A stretch of 64,000 nt of DNA from Pandoraea pneumonica (GCF_902459645.1 NZ_CABPSK010000007.1:162660-226659), one strand, 5' to 3'; shown: positions 18,274 to 29,212, counted from the stretch's first letter. Numbers and translations are program-made. Notes: generated by a model not told the origin, from the sequence alone.

Positions 18274-21200
18274 TCAGGCCGCCAGTGCTTGTTTGTCGTT
18301 TGCCTTGGCCATCTCGCCAAGGGCACGCTTGTATTCGCTCGGGAACACCTTCACGAACTTGCGGCGGGCGCTGTCCCAGTCTTCGAGCAACGCCTTCGCG
18401 CGCGTCGAACCGGTGTACTGGAAGTGACGCTCGATCAGCTCACGCAACAACGCTTCGTCGGTCTGGCCGCGATGCCACAGGCCCTGACTCACCGTGCGCT
18501 CCTGCTCACCGTGCGGCAGCACCGGATCGAGTGCGACCATCGCCGTGTTGCACTTGGCGGCGAAGGTGTTGTCGGCGTCATAGATGTACGCCACGCCACC
18601 CGACATCCCTGCCGCGAAGTTGCGGCCGGTCTCGCCCAGCACGACTACCGTGCCGCCGGTCATGTATTCGCAACCGTGATCGCCCGTGCCTTCGACAACC
18701 GCCGTCGCGCCCGAGTTACGCACGCAGAAACGCTCGCCGGCCACGCCGTTGAAGAACGCTTCACCTTCGATCGCGCCGATCATCACGGTGTTACCCACGA
18801 TGATGTTGTCCTCGGCATCGCCGCGGAAGTCGTTGGTCGGACGCACGATGATGCGGCCGCCCGACAAGCCCTTGCCCACGTAGTCGTTACCGTCGCCCAC
18901 GAGGTCGAGCGTGATACCGCGTGCGAGGAACGCACCGAAGCTCTGACCTGCCGTGCCCTTCAATTGCACGTGGATCGTGTCGTCCGGCAACCCGTCGTGA
19001 CCGTAGCGCTTGGCGACTTCACCCGAGAGCATCGCGCCGACCGTGCGGTTACGGTTGCGCACCGGCTGGATGAACGAGACGTGCTCGCCCTTGTCCAGCG
19101 CCGGCAGTGCTTTTTCGATCAGTGCGTGATCGAGGGCGTGTGCCAAGCCGTGATCTTGCGACTCGACGTGCAGACGCGACACCGTGTCTTCGACTTCCGG
19201 CAGGTAGAAGATGCGCGAGAAATCGAGCCCCTTCGCCTTCCAGTGCTCCACGCCAGCCTTGGTGTTGAGCAGATCGGCGCGGCCAATCAGGTCGTCGAAC
19301 TTCGAGATGCCCAGTTGCGCCATGATTTCGCGCACTTCCTCGGCCACGAAGAAGAAGTAATTGACGACGTGTTCCGGCTTGCCTTGGAATTTCTTGCGCA
19401 GCACCGGATCTTGCGTTGCCACACCGACCGGGCACGTATTCAGATGGCACTTGCGCATCATGATGCAGCCCTCGACGACGAGCGGAGCCGTCGCGAAGCC
19501 GAATTCATCGGCACCGAGCAGCGCACCGATCACCACGTCGCGGCCGGTCTTCATCTGACCGTCGGCCTGCACGCGGATACGGCCGCGCAGACGGTTGAGC
19601 ACCAGCGTTTGCTGCGTCTCGGCCAAGCCCAGTTCCCACGGCGAGCCAGCGTACTTCACCGACGACAGCGGCGAAGCGCCCGTGCCGCCATCATGACCGG
19701 CGATCACCACGTGATCGGCCTTGGCCTTGGCAACACCGGCAGCCACCGTGCCCACACCCACTTCGGACACGAGCTTCACCGAGATCGACGACGAGGCGTT
19801 CACGTTCTTCAAATCGTGAATGAGCTGCGCCAGATCTTCAATCGAGTAAATGTCATGGTGCGGCGGCGGCGAAATCAGACCCACGCCCGGCACCGAGTAA
19901 CGCAGCTTGCCGATGTACTCGGTCACCTTGTGACCCGGCAATTGACCGCCTTCACCCGGCTTTGCGCCCTGCGCCATCTTGATCTGAATCTGATCGGCCG
20001 AGACGAGGTAGTCGGCCGTCACACCGAAGCGGCCCGAGGCCACTTGTTTGATGCGCGAGCGCAGCGAATCGCCGTCTTGCAGTTCGATGTCGGCTTCGAT
20101 GACGTCGTGACCGACGATCGATGCGAGCGACTCGCCCTTCTTGATCGGAATGCCCTTGAGCTCGTTGCGATAACGGCGCGGATCTTCACCGCCCTCACCC
20201 GTGTTCGACTTGCCGCCGATACGGTTCATCGCGACGGCCAGCGTGGCGTGCGCTTCGGTCGAAATCGAACCGAGCGACATTGCGCCCGTGGCGAAACGCT
20301 TCACGATGTCCTTGGCCGATTCCACTTGATCGAGCGGAATGGCGCGCTGCGGATCGACGCGGAACTCGAACAGACCGCGCAGCGTCATGTGGCGCTTGCT
20401 CTGGTCGTTGATGAGGTTCGCGTATTCCTTGTACGTCTGGTACGAGTTCGAACGGGTCGAGTGCTGGAGCTTGGCGATCGCGTCCGGCGTCCACATGTGG
20501 TCTTCGCCACGAATGCGGAACGCGTACTCGCCACCGGCGTCGAGCATGTTTGAGAGCACCGGGTTGTCGCCGAACGCCTCACGGTGCAGACGCACCGCTT
20601 CCTCGGCCACTTCGAAGATGCCGATACCGCCGACGTTCGACGCCGTGCCTTGGAAGTACTTCTTGACCAGTTCTTGCGACAGGCCGATCGCTTCGAAGAT
20701 CTGCGCACCCGTGTACGACATGTACGTCGAGATGCCCATCTTCGACATGACCTTGTGCAGGCCCTTGCCCACAGCCTTGACGAAGTGCTTGACGGCCTTC
20801 TCGGGCGTCAGGTCGCCGCCTTGCTTGCGGGCGATCTGCGCGAGGGTTTCCATCGCGAGGTACGGGTGCACGGCTTCGGCACCGTAACCGGCGAGCAGCG
20901 CGAAGTGATGCACTTCACGCGCGGAGCCGGTTTCCACGACCAGACCCGTGCTCGTGCGCAGGCCTTGTGCGACCAGATGCTGATGCACGGCCGACGTAGC
21001 GAGCAGCGCAGGCATAGCGACTTGCTCGCGGTTCGTCAGACGGTCGGAGACGATCAGGATGTTGTAGCCCGACTTCACCGCATCGACGGCTTCGGCGCAC
21101 AGCGAGGCGAGGCGAGCTTCGATGCCTTCCTTGCCCCAGGCGACCGGGTAGCAAATGTTCAACTCGTACGAGCGGAATTTGCCGCCGGTGTACTTGTCGA

Positions 21201-23007
21201 TGTGGCGGATCTTCGAGATTTCCTTGAAGTCCAGCACCGGCTGCGACACTTCGAGACGCATCGGCGGGTTGATGTTGTTCGTGTCGAGCAGGTTCGGCTT
21301 CGGACCGATGAACGACACCAGCGACATCACCATGTTTTCACGGATCGGGTCGATCGGCGGGTTCGTCACCTGCGCGAACAGCTGGCGGAAGTAGTGATAG
21401 AGCGTCTTGTTCTTGTTGCTCATGACCGCGAGCGGGCTGTCGTTGCCCATCGAGCCCACGGCTTCTTCACCGTTGATCGCCATCGGCGTCATCAACAGCT
21501 TCACTTCTTCCTGCGTGTAACCGAAGGCCTGCTGCAAATCGATGAGCGGCGTGGCGGTGTCGTGATGCACACCGGCCTCTTCCACCTTCGGCTCGATCTC
21601 GTCGAGCTTGATGCGCACGGCATCGATCCAGCTCTTGTACGGCTTCGCGTTGGCGAGGTTGTCCTTGAGTTCCTTGTCGTCGATGATGCGGCCTTGTTCC
21701 ATGTCGATCAGGAACATCTTGCCCGGTTGCAGGCGCCACTTCTTGACGATCTTCGACTCGGGAATCGGCAGCACGCCCGACTCGGAAGCCAGAATGACCA
21801 TGTCGTCGTCGGTGATGACATAGCGCGCCGGACGCAGACCGTTACGGTCGAGCGTCGCGCCGATCTGACGGCCGTCGGTGAACGCGATGGCGGCGGGGCC
21901 GTCCCACGGCTCCATCATTGCGGCGTGGTATTCGTAGAACGCGCGGCGGTTCTCGTCCATCAGCGTGTGCTGTTCCCAGGCTTCCGGGATCATCATCATC
22001 ATCGCGTGGGCGAGCGGGTAGCCGGCCATCGTGAGCATTTCGAGGCAGTTGTCGAACGATGCGGTGTCCGACTGGCCCGGATAGATCAGCGGCCACAGCT
22101 TTTGCAGATCGCTGCCGAGCACGGCCGACGAAATGGCGCCGGTGCGGGCGTTGATCCAGTTCACGTTGCCCTTCACGGTGTTGATTTCACCGTTGTGCGC
22201 CACCATGCGGTACGGGTGCGCCAGTTCCCAGGCCGGGAACGTGTTGGTCGAGAAACGTTGGTGGACGAGCGCGAGGGCGGACACGGTGCGCGGATCGGCC
22301 AGGTCGCGGTAGTAGCGGCCGACCTGATCGCACAGCAGCAGGCCCTTGTAGACGATGGTGCGCGCCGACATCGACGGCACGAAGTATTCCTTGCCGTGCT
22401 TGAGCTTGAGCGCTTGAATGCGGTGGCTCGCGGTCTTGCGAATGACGTACAGCTTACGTTCGAGGGCGTCGGTCACCATGATGTCCTGACCGCGCCCGAT
22501 GAAGATCTGGCGGATCACCGGCTCGGTGGCCTTCACGTTCGGCGACATCGGCATGTCGCGGTCGATCGCGACATCGCGCCAGCCCAGCACGACCTGGCCT
22601 TCGGCCTTCACGGTGCGCTCGAGCTCTTGTTCGCATGCGAGACGCGACGCGTGTTCCTTCGGCAGGAAGATCATGCCCACGCCGTACTCGCCAGCCGGCG
22701 GCAGCGTGACGCCCTGACGGGCCATCTCTTCGCGGTAGAACTGATCGGGAATCTGGAGCAGGATGCCGGCACCGTCGCCCATCAGCGGGTCGGCACCCAC
22801 GGCGCCCCGGTGGTCGAGGTTCTCGAGGATCTTCAGACCCTGCTCGACGATAGCGTGGCTCTTCACGCCCTTGATATGGGCCACGAAGCCGACGCCGCAA
22901 GCATCGTGCTCATTGGCCGGGTCGTACATGCCCTGTGCGGCCGGCGCCACGTACGCCTCACCCGGCAGCGCTGCTGCCGTCGCAATCGGTTGCTGTTTCT
23001 TTTCCAC
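18274..23007 (-). CDS. gltB: Glutamate synthase large subunit
   Basis: GltB uses glutamine amide nitrogen to aminate 2-oxoglutarate. The 1577-residue protein has a propeptide ending before Cys37 (HDACGVGF), the N-terminal nucleophile of the type-2 glutaminase domain. A central domain, an FMN-binding synthase barrel with [12 protein letters not shown], the 3Fe-4S ligands in [12 protein letters not shown] (about 1181-1192), and a C-terminal beta-helix domain follow. Length and domain order match the alphabeta bacterial enzyme. The leader is about 180 bases from the predicted promoter. Confidence 0.98.
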   Translation of the reverse strand: MEKKQQPIATAAALPGEAYVAPAAQGMYDPANEHDACGVGFVAHIKGVKSHAIVEQGLKILENLDHRGAVGADPLMGDGAGILLQIPDQFYREEMARQGVTLPPAGEYGVGMIFLPKEHASRLACEQELERTVKAEGQVVLGWRDVAIDRDMPMSPNVKATEPVIRQIFIGRGQDIMVTDALERKLYVIRKTASHRIQALKLKHGKEYFVPSMSARTIVYKGLLLCDQVGRYYRDLADPRTVSALALVHQRFSTNTFPAWELAHPYRMVAHNGEINTVKGNVNWINARTGAISSAVLGSDLQKLWPLIYPGQSDTASFDNCLEMLTMAGYPLAHAMMMMIPEAWEQHTLMDENRRAFYEYHAAMMEPWDGPAAIAFTDGRQIGATLDRNGLRPARYVITDDDMVILASESGVLPIPESKIVKKWRLQPGKMFLIDMEQGRIIDDKELKDNLANAKPYKSWIDAVRIKLDEIEPKVEEAGVHHDTATPLIDLQQAFGYTQEEVKLLMTPMAINGEEAVGSMGNDSPLAVMSNKNKTLYHYFRQLFAQVTNPPIDPIRENMVMSLVSFIGPKPNLLDTNNINPPMRLEVSQPVLDFKEISKIRHIDKYTGGKFRSYELNICYPVAWGKEGIEARLASLCAEAVDAVKSGYNILIVSDRLTNREQVAMPALLATSAVHQHLVAQGLRTSTGLVVETGSAREVHHFALLAGYGAEAVHPYLAMETLAQIARKQGGDLTPEKAVKHFVKAVGKGLHKVMSKMGISTYMSYTGAQIFEAIGLSQELVKKYFQGTASNVGGIGIFEVAEEAVRLHREAFGDNPVLSNMLDAGGEYAFRIRGEDHMWTPDAIAKLQHSTRSNSYQTYKEYANLINDQSKRHMTLRGLFEFRVDPQRAIPLDQVESAKDIVKRFATGAMSLGSISTEAHATLAVAMNRIGGKSNTGEGGEDPRRYRNELKGIPIKKGESLASIVGHDVIEADIELQDGDSLRSRIKQVASGRFGVTADYLVSADQIQIKMAQGAKPGEGGQLPGHKVTEYIGKLRYSVPGVGLISPPPHHDIYSIEDLAQLIHDLKNVNASSSISVKLVSEVGVGTVAAGVAKAKADHVVIAGHDGGTGASPLSSVKYAGSPWELGLAETQQTLVLNRLRGRIRVQADGQMKTGRDVVIGALLGADEFGFATAPLVVEGCIMMRKCHLNTCPVGVATQDPVLRKKFQGKPEHVVNYFFFVAEEVREIMAQLGISKFDDLIGRADLLNTKAGVEHWKAKGLDFSRIFYLPEVEDTVSRLHVESQDHGLAHALDHALIEKALPALDKGEHVSFIQPVRNRNRTVGAMLSGEVAKRYGHDGLPDDTIHVQLKGTAGQSFGAFLARGITLDLVGDGNDYVGKGLSGGRIIVRPTNDFRGDAEDNIIVGNTVMIGAIEGEAFFNGVAGERFCVRNSGATAVVEGTGDHGCEYMTGGTVVVLGETGRNFAAGMSGGVAYIYDADNTFAAKCNTAMVALDPVLPHGEQERTVSQGLWHRGQTDEALLRELIERHFQYTGSTRAKALLEDWDSARRKFVKVFPSEYKRALGEMAKANDKQALAA

Positions 23008-23193
23008 GAGTTACACCGTCTCTTGGCGAGGCCGCCGCGCGCATGCTCGTCACGGTCGGCCGGGTTAAGTGGGGGTTGGCCGGGCAGGCCAGGGCTGCGG
23101 TCTCGCACTCGTCGAAGGTCATTCTCGGGTGTCGCCACAGATACCGACTCAGTGCGCACGGTTTTGCGCATCGCACCAATCGGCCGAAGTTGG

Positions 23194-23222
23194 AATATAC
23201 GCTATGGAATTCACATTGACAA
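23194..23222 (-). promoter_or_regulatory. Predicted gltB promoter
   Basis: Minus-strand TTGTCA (23222-23217) and TATATT (23199-23194) are 17 bases apart, a good sigma-70 match, with a start near 23187. The element lies between the gltB leader and the GGGTCAGATT repeats left of the RAYT gene. Confidence 0.6.
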
Positions 23223-23230
23223 AATATTTT

Positions 23231-23294
23231 AATAGGGTCAGATTCCATTTAAAAACCGCACCAAAAGCAGGCTTGTTTTTATTGGGGTCAGATT
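23231..23294. repeat. Two GGGTCAGATT direct repeats, 50 bp apart
   Basis: AATAGGGTCAGATT (23231-23244) and ATTGGGGTCAGATT (23281-23294) share GGGTCAGATT at an exact 50-base offset. Copies of GGGGTCAGATT commonly accompany IS200-like/RAYT transposase genes in proteobacteria. These lie about 100-170 bases beyond the 3' end of the transposase gene. The remaining bases of 23008-23398 hold the gltB promoter and leader and one hairpin. Confidence 0.6.
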
Positions 23295-23354
23295 AATTTC
23301 ACTGAAATACCGGGCGGCGTAATTTTGTTGAATTTCAAGCAGTTGGGGAAGTTT

Positions 23355-23376
23355 GACGGACCCGAGCGGGTCCGTC
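23355..23376. repeat. Perfect hairpin beyond the RAYT 3' end
   Basis: GACGGACCCG (23355-23364) and CGGGTCCGTC (23367-23376) are exact inverted copies around two bases. It begins 23 bases past the transposase stop, so it may be its terminator-like stem or the REP-type palindrome recognised by the enzyme. Confidence 0.55.
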
Positions 23377-23398
23377 GTGCGGTGGGTTTAGCAGGACT

Positions 23399-24100
23399 TC
23401 ACAGGGTGTCGGATGCCGATTTACGTGGACGGCCACGCGTGAGTGGACTCACTCGGCGATTCGCGGCGAGCGACATACGCGCCTGATATTCAGGGCCACC
23501 CAAGAGCCAGCCCTTCTGTGTCGCTGTACGCAATGCGTCCACTTCATAAGGCGGCAGCGGGATCGAGAACCCCTCCGCGTAGGCGCGCTGCCGCTCGAAC
23601 GGCGTATTGCCCAGTGCCCAGTACAACGCATGATCGGTCACCAGGCTGTCGACGGTCAGGCCCACGTGATGGTTGTAACTCGACCACACATAGTTGCCCG
23701 GGGCGTCGACCAGCCCGGCGCGTACCGGGTTGAGCTCGACGTAGCGGCTCGCGAGCAGCAGGTAGTGCTCGGCTTCGATCACCGTGGCACGGTAGCGACC
23801 CTCCCAGAGGGTGCCGGTGCGCTGGTGCCGCCGATTGAAATACAACACGTAGTAGCGACCCACCGCCTGAAGCGTGGCGGGCAGGCTTCGCTCGTCCGTG
23901 GGCGTGGCGACCAGATGCAGGTGGTTCGGCATCATGCACCACGCATGAATCGCCAACCCATGCGCTCGTGCGGCGTCGCGCAGACGGTCGTGAAATACGC
24001 GCCGATCTTCGTCGTCCACGAAGATGGCTTGTCGGTTGTTGCCGCGCAGAATCACATGCTGCGGCTGACGGGGAATAAAGAGTCTTGGTAATCGGGCCAT
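23399..24100 (-). CDS. REP-associated tyrosine transposase (RAYT, Y1/IS200-like)
   Basis: This is a single-domain HUH endonuclease of 233 residues. The metal-binding HxH is His60/His62 in NHLHLVATP. The family segments QHVILRGNNRQAIF, NRRHQRTGTLWEGRYRATVIE and ASRYVELNPVRAGLV are all present, with candidate nucleophile tyrosines around 120 and in WSSY. RAYTs are single-copy, domesticated relatives of IS200 transposases that mobilise or maintain REP palindromes. The frame is intact. No terminal inverted repeats or target duplication are evident, as expected for this class. It sits between gltB and the ompW pair. Confidence 0.9.
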   Translation of the reverse strand: MARLPRLFIPRQPQHVILRGNNRQAIFVDDEDRRVFHDRLRDAARAHGLAIHAWCMMPNHLHLVATPTDERSLPATLQAVGRYYVLYFNRRHQRTGTLWEGRYRATVIEAEHYLLLASRYVELNPVRAGLVDAPGNYVWSSYNHHVGLTVDSLVTDHALYWALGNTPFERQRAYAEGFSIPLPPYEVDALRTATQKGWLLGGPEYQARMSLAANRRVSPLTRGRPRKSASDTL

Positions 24101-24298
24101 GCGAATTCAAATGTAATGCTTTAAAGCTCGATATCACGATTCGCGAGGAAGTTTCGACACCGAAAACCTCTTTAAATACTGATATCTAGCCAATTCCCTT
24201 TGATTCGTACAAAAACTCTAGATTCGACGATTGCGCCGAGAGACCGCTAGCGCATAATGCATCGAAAAATAAATAAATAATCTTGGGAGGATAGACAA

Positions 24299-25147
24299 AT
24301 GACAACTCGGACCTACCGGTCCGCAGCGTGCTTATGCGCGCTCGGTATCGGCATATCTCTGGCGTCCACCAGCGCCACAGCACAACAAGCCGGCGACAAC
24401 GTCGTCAACCTCGGGTGGTTCCACATCGCGCCGCAAGACTCTAGCAAGCCGATGACCACCAGCACCAATCAAGAGGGCATCACCCCAACCCTCGTACCGG
24501 CAAGCTTCACTTCGCCCGGCTCAGGCGCGAAGGTCAGCAATGCCGACACGCTCGGGCTGGTGTTCACCCACTTCGTCACCGACAACATCGCGGTGCAAAC
24601 CGTTGCCGGCGTCCCTGCCAAATTTAAGCTCACCGGCGAGGGCGTGATTGCACCCCCGGGTCTTGCTGGCGCGCTCACGAGTATCGACCTCGGCGCGGCG
24701 CAAAACAACCCGATTGTGCAAAGCGTTCGACAATGGAGTCCGGCGCTGGTGTTTCAGTATTACTTCGGTCAGGCCAATTCGACCTGGCGCCCTTTTCTCG
24801 GAGTCGGCGTGAGCTATACATTCTTTACGAATGTCAGCCTCAATCCGAATTTCGAATCGGCGCTGAATCAAAACTTCGGCAGCGTGCTCGCTTTTACTTC
24901 CGGACATAACGGTCCGACGAGTGTAGAAGCCAAATCGTCGGCGTCGTGGCAGCCGGTACTCAACGCCGGCTTCTCATACGCTTTCACCAAGCACTGGGTC
25001 GCCAGCGCATCGGTTTCCTACATTCCGCTCAAGACAACCGCCAACATCAAAATCAAGGCACAAGACGGCACGGTGCTCGCGTCGTCCGATGCGGAAATCA
25101 AACTGAATCCGATTGTGACCTTCGTCTCGCTCGGCTACAAGTTCTAA
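24299..25147 (+). CDS. OmpW-family outer-membrane protein (copy 1)
   Basis: This is a predicted eight-stranded beta-barrel of the OmpW/AlkL family, proteins that form narrow hydrophobic channels. The 282-residue precursor has a signal peptide cut after about residue 28 (ATA/QQ), then AGDNVVNLGWFHIAPQ. The barrel repeats alternate aromatic strands such as WSPALVFQYYFGQANSTWRPFLGVGVSYTFF (30 residues, abbreviated here to its two ends WSPALVF and VSYTFF) and ends in VSLGYKF, the C-terminal Phe needed for BAM insertion. A GGGAGG ribosome site precedes the ATG. It has a closely related second copy downstream. Confidence 0.92.
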   Translation: MTTRTYRSAACLCALGIGISLASTSATAQQAGDNVVNLGWFHIAPQDSSKPMTTSTNQEGITPTLVPASFTSPGSGAKVSNADTLGLVFTHFVTDNIAVQTVAGVPAKFKLTGEGVIAPPGLAGALTSIDLGAAQNNPIVQSVRQWSPALVFQYYFGQANSTWRPFLGVGVSYTFFTNVSLNPNFESALNQNFGSVLAFTSGHNGPTSVEAKSSASWQPVLNAGFSYAFTKHWVASASVSYIPLKTTANIKIKAQDGTVLASSDAEIKLNPIVTFVSLGYKF

Positions 25148-25203
25148 ACCCAACCTGCGGGACGCTAATTGCGTCGGTAATATCGGACTCCACAGGTTTT
25201 TTC

Positions 25204-25240
25204 CTAAAGCGTGCCTGACGTATAAAGGCACGCTTTTCTT
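25204..25240 (+). terminator. Intrinsic terminator of ompW copy 1
   Basis: AAAGCGTGCC (25206-25215) and GGCACGCTTT (25227-25236) form a ten-pair stem followed by T-rich sequence. It makes the two ompW genes separate transcription units. Confidence 0.85.
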
Positions 25241-25415
25241 TCGTCCAGCGCTTTTTTCTAAGGGCATTCCATGAGTCGATGCGTGGAAACAACACCTTTA
25301 GAGCGACACCTCCAGTCTCCTGCTACCCGTGAATTTCCACGGTCGGCATAATGGCCCTGAATTTCATTTACCGAAATTCTCGACAATAAAGAATCTTGAG
25401 CAGGAGACGAATCAA

Positions 25416-26168
25416 ATGAAGTTGAAGCATTTGACCATTGCTGCCGTGGCCATGCTGACGGCGTCGGGGGCCGCATTCGCACAGAAGGCGGGTGATAACG
25501 TTGTCAGCCTTGGCTGGTTCCATCTCTCGCCGCAAGTCTCAAGCGATCCGTTGAATGTGACGGGTTCGAGCGTGCCGGGATTGGCCGCGGGCCTTAACGC
25601 CGCGCTGGGCGGCAACACGGGTGCGCAGGTGTCCGACGCCGATACGCTCGGCATCACGTTCGCGCATTTCTTCACGGATAACATCGCAGTCGAAGGTGTG
25701 TTCGGCGTTCCGCCGAAATTCCATCTCTACGGCACCGGCCGTCTGCAACTGCCCGGCAACGGCGCACTGGCCTCGGCCAAGCAGTGGAGCCCGGCGCTGT
25801 TGCTGAAGTACTACTTCGGTCAAGCCGACGACAAGTGGCGTCCGTTCCTGGGTATCGGTGCGAGCTACTTCTGGTACTCGAACATCGATCTGACGGACGG
25901 CTTCCAGGCACTGGCCAGCAACTCGCTGGCACTCGGCCCGGGCGGCACGACCACGGCCAAGCTGACCAACTCGTGGGCGCCGGTGTTCAACGCGGGTATC
26001 AACTACAACATGGATCAGCACTGGACCCTGTCCTTCTCCGTGTCGTACATCCCGGTGAGCACGACGGCCAAGCTGACGACGACGCGCGGCCCGATCACCA
26101 CGACCAGCGAAGCCAAGGTCAAGCTGAATCCGGTGGTCACGTTCCTGTCGCTGGCCTATCGCTTCTAA
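25416..26168 (+). CDS. OmpW-family outer-membrane protein (copy 2)
   Basis: This second OmpW/AlkL-type barrel has 250 residues from the ATG at 25416 (ribosome site AGGAGA). The signal peptide is cut after about residue 22 (AFA/Q), and the mature start AGDNVVSLGWFHLSPQ nearly matches copy 1. FFTDNIAVEGVFGVPPKF and WSPALLLKYYFGQADDKWRP are also shared, and the protein ends in LSLAYRF. Copy 1 has an additional roughly 30 residues, mostly in loops. The two are tandem duplicates that have diverged. Confidence 0.93.
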   Translation: MKLKHLTIAAVAMLTASGAAFAQKAGDNVVSLGWFHLSPQVSSDPLNVTGSSVPGLAAGLNAALGGNTGAQVSDADTLGITFAHFFTDNIAVEGVFGVPPKFHLYGTGRLQLPGNGALASAKQWSPALLLKYYFGQADDKWRPFLGIGASYFWYSNIDLTDGFQALASNSLALGPGGTTTAKLTNSWAPVFNAGINYNMDQHWTLSFSVSYIPVSTTAKLTTTRGPITTTSEAKVKLNPVVTFLSLAYRF

Positions 26169-26228
26169 GTCACATCGATTTGCCCGCGAGGCGCTTCAGC
26201 GCATCGCAACATGCTTTAGATGTTCAAG

Positions 26229-26253
26229 AAAACGCCGCTTTATGCGGCGTTTT
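26229..26253 (+). terminator. Intrinsic terminator of ompW copy 2
   Basis: AAAACGCCGC (26229-26238), a five-base loop, then GCGGCGTTTT (26244-26253). The rest of the gap to 26462 holds nothing else recognisable. Confidence 0.9.
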
Positions 26254-26462
26254 CGCATTTTCAGCCTGGTAATCGTGACCACAATTCATCGCCGGGAAAT
26301 TACTGCAACTTTCCCTTTTCCCCTGCTGTCTCTCATGGTGTACGCCCGCGAACGGCCACGCCATAATGGCCGCTCGCACAAGGTTTCCATCGGCGTGAAG
26401 TTAGCCGTCCCCGAGGGACATGGCACACGTCGCATTTCAATACCACCATCAGGGAGTCAGAA

Positions 26463-26840
26463 ATGGGAATTGCCTCGAAAGCGGAATCTGCACTGAACAA
26501 CGGCCTGGACGATGCCCGCTATGCGGGACGCCGCACGGCCCGAGCAGCACGTCTGGCCAGCGGTGACGTCTCGGCGCGCGTGCGCGACTTGCTCGACGAT
26601 CTCGATCACGCCCTCTCCAACGCGAAATCAGCCTCCGACATTGAAGCGCTGCGCGCGGAAATTGGCGACAAGCTCCGTGAAGCCCGCAGCGACTTCGGTG
26701 ACGCCCGTGCCCATCTGCGTCGCCGAGCCAATGAAGTCTGGGAAGAAGCGGACGGCTATGTTCACGAACGCCCTTGGCAAACGCTTGGGACCGTCGCCGC
26801 CGTGGCCCTCGTGCTCGGCTTTATCGCTGGCCGTAGTTAA
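26463..26840 (+). CDS. DUF883 (ElaB/YqjD-like) membrane-anchored protein
   Basis: This is a 125-residue protein of the ElaB/YqjD/DUF883 family. E. coli members are stationary-phase tail-anchored proteins that bind ribosomes. Residues 25-100 are charged and helical (heptad-like LLDDLDHALSNAKSASDIEAL), and the C-terminus is one membrane helix (about 107-122) ending IAGRS, preceded by the family motif VHERPWQTLG. It begins at an ATG with GGGAG upstream. It is a single gene with no obvious operon partners. Confidence 0.9.
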   Translation: MGIASKAESALNNGLDDARYAGRRTARAARLASGDVSARVRDLLDDLDHALSNAKSASDIEALRAEIGDKLREARSDFGDARAHLRRRANEVWEEADGYVHERPWQTLGTVAAVALVLGFIAGRS

Positions 26841-26894
26841 GGCCGTAGCAAATTAAAACCAGCACGGCGGGTCGACATACGACTCACCAAAAGC

Positions 26895-26958
26895 AACAGC
26901 CGGTTAAGCGAACTGACCCCATGGCTTCATGGGTTTCAGTCTTGCGTAACCGGCTGTG
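26895..26958. terminator. Long nested inverted repeat between DUF883 and dgt
   Basis: CAGCCGGTTA (26897-26906) pairs with TAACCGGCTG (26947-26956). Inside it ACTGA-CCCCATG and CATGGG-TTTCAGT form a second stem, giving an almost continuous roughly 60-base cruciform. It lies between convergent genes and ends in TTGTTTT on the plus strand, so bidirectional termination is likely. The centre contains GGGGTCAG on the minus strand, as in the repeats beside the RAYT gene. Confidence 0.6.
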
Positions 26959-26984
26959 TTGTTTTGTGCTGCGGAAACGGGGAG

Positions 26985-28121
26985 TTACAGCGTCGGCTCG
27001 ATGGTGAAGAGCCGACGGTATTCCTTGATCGCGTAGCGGTCTGTCATGCCCGCCACATAGTGTGCGATCCAGCGAGGCTGGTCGGCCTCGTTCTCCGGGC
27101 GATAGTTCGGCGGCAGAAGCCGTGGATCGGCGAGGAACGCCTCGAACAACTCCTGCACGATGCGCTGCGCCTTGGCGGCCATTCGCATCACCAGGTAGTG
27201 CCGATACAAGTTCTCGAACAGAAAACGCTTGAGCTGGCCGGCCTGCTCTCGCATGTCGTCGCTGAAAGCAACCAGCGGCCCGGCCCCGCGCACATCGTCC
27301 ATCGACGCGGGAGAGGCGTCCGCTACGCGGCGGCGCGTGGTGCCGATCAAATCGACGATCAGCGCATTGATAATTCGCCGCGTGGTCTCATGCACAAGCC
27401 GGCGCCCTGTGATCTCGGGCCATTCGCGTAACGCCTCGGCACAGTAGCGCTTCCAGAGCGGCACGGCGTCGAGTTGCTCAAGCGATAGCAGCCCCGAGCG
27501 CACGCCATCGTCGATGTCGTGATTGTTGTACGCGATTTCGTCGGCCAGATTCGCAATCTGCGCCTCGATGCCCGGCTGACGCCCTTTAAGAAACCGCTCA
27601 CCGAGTTCGCCAAGATCTCGTGCGTTGGCGCGGGAGCAATGCTTGAGGATGCCTTCGCGCGTCTCGAAGCACAGGTTCAGGCCATTAAATCCGCCGTAGT
27701 GCTCTTCGAGTTCGTCAACGACGATCAGGCTTTGCAGGTTGTGCTCGAAGCCACCGTAGTCGCGCATGCAAGCGTTAAGCGCATCCTGCCCAGCGTGACC
27801 AAACGGCGTATGCCCGAGGTCATGGGCGAGCGCAATGGCTTCGACCAGGTCTTCATTGACGCGGAGGTTGCGAGCGATCGAGCGCCCGATCTGGGCGACT
27901 TCGAGGCTGTGTGTGAGGCGGGTGCGGAACAGGTCGCCTTCGTGGTTCACGAAGACCTGTGTCTTGTACTCGAGCCGGCGAAACGCCGTTGAGTGAATGA
28001 TGCGGTCACGATCGCGCTGAAATTCGCTGCGCGTCGTCGATGCCGTTTCGGCAAACCGACGTCCGCGCGAATTCGACGAACGGGCCGCGTATGGGGCAAG
28101 CGACGCTTCGTAATCGATCAT
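26985..28121 (-). CDS. dgt: dGTP triphosphohydrolase-like HD protein
   Basis: This HD-domain dNTP triphosphohydrolase (dGTPase family) splits dNTPs to nucleoside plus triphosphate. The 378-residue protein has the metal ligands His71 ([13 protein letters not shown]), His100-Asp101 (ALAHDLGH) and a later Asp in [39 protein letters not shown] is a standard family block. The length fits the shorter Dgt type-2 group rather than E. coli Dgt (505 aa). It follows aroB by 14 bases and is the last gene of the pil-aro operon. Confidence 0.93.
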   Translation of the reverse strand: MIDYEASLAPYAARSSNSRGRRFAETASTTRSEFQRDRDRIIHSTAFRRLEYKTQVFVNHEGDLFRTRLTHSLEVAQIGRSIARNLRVNEDLVEAIALAHDLGHTPFGHAGQDALNACMRDYGGFEHNLQSLIVVDELEEHYGGFNGLNLCFETREGILKHCSRANARDLGELGERFLKGRQPGIEAQIANLADEIAYNNHDIDDGVRSGLLSLEQLDAVPLWKRYCAEALREWPEITGRRLVHETTRRIINALIVDLIGTTRRRVADASPASMDDVRGAGPLVAFSDDMREQAGQLKRFLFENLYRHYLVMRMAAKAQRIVQELFEAFLADPRLLPPNYRPENEADQPRWIAHYVAGMTDRYAIKEYRRLFTIEPTL

Positions 28122-28135
28122 CGCCAGCCCCTCGC

Positions 28136-29212
28136 TTAGACGTTGGCGCGCAACGTCGCGCGCAGTTCAGCTTCGGGCACACGCGTCATAAACGCTTCGC
28201 CCAACCGGTTGAGCAGCACGAAGCGGATATCGCCGCCTTCTGCCTTCTTATCGACGCGCATCAGGTCGATATAACGATCGTCGCCGAGATCCGGGCCAAC
28301 GACGGGCAGCTTGGCCGCCGCCACGAGCGCCTTGATGCGGGGCACCAGCGCTGCGTCGATGAAGCCCAACCGCGCGGAAAGATCGGCACCCATGACCATG
28401 CCGCAACCTACGGCCTCGCCGTGCAGCCACTCGCCATAGCCCAATCCGGCTTCGATGGCATGCCCGAAGGTATGTCCGAAGTTCAGCGTGGCGCGCAGCC
28501 CTTGCTCGCGCTCGTCACTCGCCACGACGGCAGCCTTGATCTCGCACGAGCGTTGCACTGCGTACGTCAGCGCCGCCGTATCCCGGGCATTGAGTGCGTC
28601 GATATTGGCTTCGATCCAGTCGAAGTAGGCTTCGTCCGCAATGGCGCCGTGTTTGATGACTTCGGCCATGCCCGCCGCGAGTTCGCGTTCCGGCAGCGTC
28701 GACAAGGTGTCGATATCGGCCAGCACGGCGCTCGGCTGCCAGAAGGCGCCGATCATGTTCTTGCCCAACGGGTGATTGATGCCCGTCTTGCCGCCGACCG
28801 ACGAATCGACTTGCGCGAGCAGCGTCGTCGGCACTTGCACAAACGGCACACCTCGCATGTAGCAGGCAGCGGCAAACCCCGTCATGTCACCCACGACACC
28901 ACCGCCCAGCGCGATAAGCGTTGCCTTGCGGTCGGCTTGCGCACCCAGCAGGCCGTCGAAAATCAGGTTCAACGTCTGCCAGTTTTTGTAGACCTCACCA
29001 TCCGGCAGCACCACCGTCACCACCTTCTTACCCAGGCGCTGAAGCGTCGCAGTGACCTTCTCCGCGTACAAGGGCCCCACAGTCGTGTTCGTCACGATGA
29101 CCGCGTGCGTGCCGCGCACGTGCGGCGCGAACAGGGCGTCCTGCGAGAGCAGATCGGTGCCGATGTGGATGGGGTAGGCGCGTTCGCCCAGTTCGAGTTT
29201 GAGGGTAATCAT
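28136..29212 (-). CDS. aroB: 3-dehydroquinate synthase
   Basis: AroB converts DAHP to 3-dehydroquinate, the second step of the shikimate pathway. The 358-residue protein has the NAD-binding [10 protein letters not shown] and [19 protein letters not shown], the substrate site [11 protein letters not shown], and zinc ligands in [18 protein letters not shown] and HGEAVGCGM. It lies 36 bases after aroK, the widely conserved aroK-aroB order. Confidence 0.98.
   Translation of the reverse strand: MITLKLELGERAYPIHIGTDLLSQDALFAPHVRGTHAVIVTNTTVGPLYAEKVTATLQRLGKKVVTVVLPDGEVYKNWQTLNLIFDGLLGAQADRKATLIALGGGVVGDMTGFAAACYMRGVPFVQVPTTLLAQVDSSVGGKTGINHPLGKNMIGAFWQPSAVLADIDTLSTLPERELAAGMAEVIKHGAIADEAYFDWIEANIDALNARDTAALTYAVQRSCEIKAAVVASDEREQGLRATLNFGHTFGHAIEAGLGYGEWLHGEAVGCGMVMGADLSARLGFIDAALVPRIKALVAAAKLPVVGPDLGDDRYIDLMRVDKKAEGGDIRFVLLNRLGEAFMTRVPEAELRATLRANV

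Noticed and set aside
16549-20553. Plus-strand open frame of 1334 codons opposite gltB/gltD
   Set aside because: It is an antisense shadow of gltD and gltB created by high-GC codon bias; Arg/His-rich, no domain, no ribosome site.
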